A DNA stretch of 6,552 bases from JAFAXD01 sp035472475. GTDB taxonomy: Bacteria; Pseudomonadota; Alphaproteobacteria; Rhizobiales; Xanthobacteraceae. The translations under genes and the position numbers were made by a program. The DNA lies in the NCBI GenBank assembly GCA_035472475.1, contig DATIPA010000037.1, positions 1 to 6,552 on the forward strand. The letters are read 5' to 3'. Of this stretch, positions 4,913-6,552 are shown piece by piece; the stretch's first letter is position 1; every line of letters starts with the position of its first letter. The notes below the pieces were generated by a model, which was not told where the DNA came from, searched no databases, and saw only the letters and a list, made by a program, of their open reading frames with translations.

Positions 4913-5820
4913 CCCGCCCCAACACACCGCGTGTCTGCTTCATCGGATTCGGCGAAGCCGGACAGGCGCTCGCCTCTGGCCTGCGCGACGCGGGCGTGCA
5001 GGGCCTGAGCGCGTGGGACATCTTGTTCCCGGTGCCGGCCGGCGAAGCGCTGCGCGCCGCCGCCGAGCGGATTGGGGTGCGCCGGGGTGCCTCCGCCGGC
5101 GATGCGGTCAAAGACGCCGATCTGATCGTAGCGGCGGTGACGGCCGCTTCGAGTCTCGATGCCGCGCAAACCGCCAAGCCATTTTTGCGGCGCGACCAGT
5201 ACTATCTCGACATCAACTCCGTGTCGCCGGCGCGCAAGCAGCTGACCGGCAAGCTGATCGACGAAGCGGGGCGTTACGTCGACATGGCCGTTATGGCGCC
5301 GGTGCATCCGGCGCGCCATCAAACCCCGTCCCTGCTGGCAGGGCCGCATGCGGCGAGCGTGGAACCGATCCTGCTCGCACTCGACATGAAGGTGTCGGTC
5401 GCCGGACCAACCGTCGGCGCGGCGGCCGCGATCAAGATGGTCCGCAGCGTCATGGTCAAAGGCCTCGAAGCGCTCACGCTGGAGTGCTTTCTGGCCGCGC
5501 GCCGGACCGGGGTCGAAGACCAGATCATCGCGTCATTGTCGAAGAGTTACCCCGGGCTCGATTGGCCCAAGCTCGTCGAATACAACCTCGAACGCATGGC
5601 CAACCACGGCATCAGGCGGGCGCACGAGATGGAGGAAGTGGCCGACACATTGCAGGAGCTTGGGATCGATCCCCATATGACGGCGGGTACGATCAGACGG
5701 CAGCTGGAAATGGGCGAGCTTGGGAAGCGCGAGCCTTTGAAATCAGCGGTTCCCGACGGCCGGATCGCAATGTTGGACGCTGTCGGCCGAGCACTGATCG
5801 ACGAGAAACAATCAAACTAG
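4909..5820 (+). CDS. NAD(P)-dependent dehydrogenase, 6PGDH/3-hydroxyisobutyrate type with DUF1932-like C-terminus
   Basis: A 303-residue cytoplasmic oxidoreductase. Residues 8-36 form a Rossmann start (RVCFIGFGEAGQALASGL) with the glycine motif GFGEAG at 13-18. LIVAAVTAASS (72-82) and YYLDINSVSPARK (98-110) correspond to the later strands and the substrate loop. VGAAAAIKMVRSVMVKGLEAL (169-189) carries Lys176, the position of the family's catalytic lysine. The helical C-terminal part (about 190-265: LECFLAARRTGVE..., MANHGIRRAHEMEEVADTL) resembles the DUF1932 domain of putative phosphogluconate-dehydrogenase-like proteins, whose substrates are mostly unknown. ATG 4909 is the first start after an in-frame TAA nine bases upstream; no Shine-Dalgarno is obvious. 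It is divergent from the amidohydrolase across 112 bases, which suggests joint control and a shared pathway. rimO follows after 30 bases in the same orientation. Confidence 0.87.
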   Translation: MTRPNTPRVCFIGFGEAGQALASGLRDAGVQGLSAWDILFPVPAGEALRAAAERIGVRRGASAGDAVKDADLIVAAVTAASSLDAAQTAKPFLRRDQYYLDINSVSPARKQLTGKLIDEAGRYVDMAVMAPVHPARHQTPSLLAGPHAASVEPILLALDMKVSVAGPTVGAAAAIKMVRSVMVKGLEALTLECFLAARRTGVEDQIIASLSKSYPGLDWPKLVEYNLERMANHGIRRAHEMEEVADTLQELGIDPHMTAGTIRRQLEMGELGKREPLKSAVPDGRIAMLDAVGRALIDEKQSN

Positions 5821-5850
5821 ATTGCTGTATTTTTGAAACCGCACGTCGCG

Positions 5851-6552
5851 ATGTCAGTGAAGCAACCAGCCGCGCCCGCGCGCGGGCCCAAGATCAGCTT
5901 CGTCTCGCTCGGGTGCCCGAAGGCCCTGGTCGACTCCGAGCGCATCATCACGCGCCTGCGCGCAGAAGGCTACGAACTCGCGCGCCAGCACGACGGCGCC
6001 GATCTGGTGATCGTCAATACCTGCGGTTTTCTCGACAGCGCCAAAGCGGAGTCGCTGGGCGCCGTTGGCGAGGCATTGGCGCAGAACGGAAAGGTCATCG
6101 TCACCGGTTGCATGGGGGCGGAGCCGGAAACCATCACGCTGCGCTACCCCAATGTGCTCGCCGTGACCGGCCCGCAGCAGTACGAGAGTGTGCTCGACGC
6201 GGTGCACCGGGCCGCCCCGCCGGCGCATGATCCGTTCCTCGACCTGCTTCCGCCCGAAGGCATCAAGCTCACCCCGCGACACTACGCTTATCTCAAGATT
6301 TCAGAGGGTTGTAACAATCGCTGCACGTTCTGCATTATCCCGAGGCTGCGCGGCGACCTGGTGTCGCGGCCGGCCGCCGACGTGATGCGCGAAGCCGAGC
6401 GCCTTGTCGCCGCCGGGGTGAAGGAACTCCTGGTGATTTCCCAGGATACGTCCGCCTATGGGGTTGACCTCAAATACGCGACCAGCTCATGGCGCGGTAG
6501 CGACCTGCCGGCCAAGTTCCTGGACCTGGCGCGCGCCCTCGGGGACCTCGGG
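5851..6552 (+). CDS. rimO: RimO, ribosomal protein uS12 methylthiotransferase, N-terminal part
   Basis: The first 234 codons of a gene open at the right edge. RimO is a radical-SAM enzyme that adds a methylthio group to the conserved aspartate of ribosomal protein uS12. The N-terminal UPF0004/MTTase domain has its three cluster cysteines: Cys22 (SLGCPKALVDSE), Cys58 (NTCGFLDSA) and Cys87 (TGCMGAE). The radical-SAM CxxxCxxC motif is SEGCNNRCTFCIIPRLRG with Cys154, Cys158 and Cys161. SLGCPKxLVDSE and CTFCIIPxxRG distinguish RimO well from the tRNA enzyme MiaB. The C-terminal TRAM domain is outside the window. ATG 5851 lacks a good Shine-Dalgarno; TTG 5833 is in frame and would add six residues (to MKPHVA). 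The 30-base gap after the dehydrogenase holds no terminator hairpin, so read-through transcription is possible. Confidence 0.95.
   Translation, partial: MSVKQPAAPARGPKISFVSLGCPKALVDSERIITRLRAEGYELARQHDGADLVIVNTCGFLDSAKAESLGAVGEALAQNGKVIVTGCMGAEPETITLRYPNVLAVTGPQQYESVLDAVHRAAPPAHDPFLDLLPPEGIKLTPRHYAYLKISEGCNNRCTFCIIPRLRGDLVSRPAADVMREAERLVAAGVKELLVISQDTSAYGVDLKYATSSWRGSDLPAKFLDLARALGDLG

Noticed and set aside
5013..6230. Open frame of 405 codons on the plus strand crossing from the dehydrogenase into rimO
   Set aside because: The translation is Arg-rich and low in complexity, and it overlaps two genes with clear family motifs in another frame. It is a high-GC shadow.
1..6552. CRISPR array, tRNA/rRNA, insertion sequence, prophage or integrase traces
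   Set aside because: No regularly spaced repeats, cloverleaf sequences, terminal inverted repeats with transposase, or phage-like genes were seen on reading both strands.

Overview
The window looks like chromosomal DNA from a high-GC alphaproteobacterium, most likely of the Hyphomicrobiales (Bradyrhizobium/Rhodopseudomonas/Xanthobacteraceae neighbourhood). The reasons are strong G/C preference at third codon positions, protein sequences of rhizobial style, and an intergenic stretch (about 221-275) resembling a dispersed repeat I remember from Bradyrhizobium-type genomes. This placement is inferred from pattern recognition; no search was run.

Layout, left to right. (1) At 1-149, minus strand, is the 5' end of selA (selenocysteine synthase), which continues off the left edge. 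(2) At 150-273 is a gap holding the probable repeat copy. (3) At 274-2593, minus strand, is a tightly coupled three-gene operon: an ABC ATPase followed by two different permeases of the nitrate/sulfonate/taurine (NitT/TauT, SsuBC-like) class, joined by GTGA and ATGA stop/start overlaps. (4) At 2594-2769 is a divergent control region with two inverted repeats and a candidate promoter. (5) At 2770-3699, plus strand, is the matching secreted NMT1/SsuA-like substrate-binding protein. (6) At 3734-3761 is a strong hairpin terminator between convergent genes. (7) At 3780-4796, minus strand, is an amidohydrolase-2 (ACMSD-like) metal-dependent hydrolase or decarboxylase. (8) At 4797-4908 is a second divergent control region. 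(9) At 4909-5820, plus strand, is an NAD(P)-binding dehydrogenase of the 6-phosphogluconate/3-hydroxyisobutyrate type with a DUF1932-like C-terminus. (10) From 5851 to the right edge, plus strand, is the N-terminal half of rimO (ribosomal protein uS12 methylthiotransferase).

How the genes may work together: items 3 and 5 form a complete importer (one binding protein, one ATPase, two permeases). The flanking amidohydrolase and dehydrogenase could process the imported compound, making a small uptake-and-catabolism island between the housekeeping-type genes selA and rimO. The substrate cannot be read from the sequence, and no transcriptional regulator is encoded in the window.

I see no CRISPR array, tRNA, rRNA, insertion sequence or phage gene, and no clearly novel defence or mobile system. 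The most interesting details are regulatory: a hairpin separating an ideal Shine-Dalgarno sequence from the amidohydrolase start, two inverted repeats in the transporter control region, and a six-codon ORF abutting the dehydrogenase start.
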